DNA from: an uncultured Clostridia bacterium
GTDB lineage: Bacteria > Bacillota > Clostridia > TANB77 > CAG-508
Assembly: GCA_934141445.1 (NCBI GenBank)
Contig: CAKPCF010000007.1
Location: 1-64,000, forward strand
Direction: 5' to 3'
Length of the DNA stretch: 64,000 nucleotides
A program made the position numbers and the translations under genes. Positions 63,545 through 64,000 of the stretch are shown piece by piece. The notes beneath the pieces are model-generated. The model was given only the letters and a program-made list of their open reading frames with translations, made no database searches and was not told the origin of the DNA. How positions within the stretch are numbered: position 1 is the first letter of the stretch; the number at the start of each line of letters is the position of its first letter.

Positions 63545-63901
63545 CTATATTTTATTTTTAATTTCCTCTTTGCTTAAACCTAACTGTTCAATTTCTTCTA
63601 CAATTTTTCTAATTTCTTGTAACTTCTCTTCTATCTTTTCATCTACTAACTTTTGAGTATTATATGCTATATATGTTCCTTTAGTAGATAATGTAACTGT
63701 AACACCTTTTCTTTCTAATTCTGTATAAGCTTTTTTTACTGTATTTGGATTTATTCCTAATTCTGTTGCCATCTCTCTTACAGAAGGTAATTGTTCCTCT
63801 GGTTTTAATATTCCAAGCACAACATATCTTTCTATTTCGTTAACAATTTGTTCATAAATAGGAACTCTACTTTTATAATCTAAATTTATCATTTTTGTCA
63901 C
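63545..63901 (-). CDS. GntR family regulator, YtrA-like
   Basis: A 118-residue regulator with an N-terminal winged helix (about 8-75): VPIYEQIVNEIERYVVLGILKPEEQLPSVREMATELGINPNTVKKAYTELERKG is the typical YtrA pattern, here seen in consecutive motifs. The C-terminal part is a short coiled coil for dimerisation. YtrA-type regulators often control ABC transporters encoded downstream; none lies in the window to the left, so the target may lie elsewhere. It is preceded by a partial gene 17 bp upstream. Confidence 0.92.
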   Translation of the reverse strand: MTKMINLDYKSRVPIYEQIVNEIERYVVLGILKPEEQLPSVREMATELGINPNTVKKAYTELERKGVTVTLSTKGTYIAYNTQKLVDEKIEEKLQEIRKIVEEIEQLGLSKEEIKNKI

Positions 63902-63918
63902 ACCTTTCTAAATAAATT

Positions 63919-64000
63919 TTATATATCAGTTGTGACTGTTACTTTATTTATATCTGCATCTATTGAATCTTCTTCATCACCAGAAACTTCAATATCGTCT
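63919..64000 (-). CDS. C-terminal end of an unknown protein (partial)
   Basis: An open frame from the right window edge reads DDIEVSGDEEDSIDADINKV and ends TTDI-stop at 63919. The tail is acidic. The rest lies beyond the window, so no function can be given. It precedes gntR in the same direction. Confidence 0.6.
   Translation of the reverse strand, partial: DDIEVSGDEEDSIDADINKVTVTTDI

Noticed and set aside
1..64000. CRISPR arrays, rRNA genes, IS transposases, prophage genes
   Set aside because: No regular direct-repeat/spacer pattern, rRNA sequence or transposase/integrase motif was seen.

Overview
The window is one continuous stretch of a low-GC Gram-positive chromosome from a spore-forming Clostridia-type bacterium. 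The evidence is PolC-type DNA polymerase III, SpoIVA, a GerA/GerB/GerC germinant receptor operon, a SleB-like cortex hydrolase, the Asp23/AmaP envelope module, RemA and strong A+T bias. Formate-THF ligase fits an anaerobe. The species cannot be named from the sequence alone. Most genes lie on the minus strand; plus-strand islands sit near 0.2, 19-24.5, 27.4-31.6, 36.6, 41.6 and 62.3 kb.

Layout: 0-1.3 kb, secreted vWA protein of unusual composition. 1.3-11.3 kb, pyrH-frr-uppS-cdsA-[repeat]-rseP-polC and small genes. 11.4-19 kb, NUDIX protein, greA, an unknown protein, a modular GH25 lysozyme carrying a 714-bp internal duplication, mltG and a half-length GH18-like protein. 19.2-24.6 kb, NfeD/SPFH pair and a heterodimeric ABC exporter with one degenerate ATP site. 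24.6-31.6 kb, sporulation block: spoIVA with a sigma-E-like promoter, a pilin-like protein, and gerABC with a sigma-G-like promoter followed by an unlisted 54-residue membrane protein. 31.6-36.3 kb, operon of vWA/solute-binding fusion, XpaC, a second solute-binding protein and TelA. 36.4-42.9 kb, tRNA-Trp, a frameshifted M23 peptidase, efp, aminopeptidase, prepilin peptidase, YqeG, SleB-like hydrolase and a secretion-signal-less protein with a small beta domain. 43-56.6 kb, fhs, xseAB, nusB, Asp23/AmaP, fmt-def-priA, a Cmk-like kinase, rpoZ, remA, yicC and rsmE. 56.8-64 kb, tRNA-Asn, thyA-folA, a coiled-coil protein, a TetR/acyl-CoA ligase pair, a membrane GGDEF protein and a GntR regulator.

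The most unusual structure is a three-copy intergenic element (8233-8371, 12504-12635, 49002-49138). A conserved core of about 90-100 bp is bracketed in each copy by perfect or near-perfect inverted arms whose sequence differs from copy to copy but still pairs within each copy. All three lie 6-25 bp downstream of a stop codon. Also notable are two neighbouring genes (31420 and 32786) in which a hairpin between Shine-Dalgarno and start codon would bring the two to normal spacing, and the TelA/XpaC/vWA operon with two solute-binding-like proteins but no transporter.

Functionally the genes serve translation and RNA quality (frr, efp, def, fmt, rsmE, yicC, greA, nusB), replication and repair (polC, priA, xseAB), one-carbon and thymidylate metabolism (fhs, thyA, folA), envelope building (uppS, cdsA, mltG, GH25, Asp23/AmaP) and the spore cycle. 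All calls come from reading translations and motifs; no database search was run.
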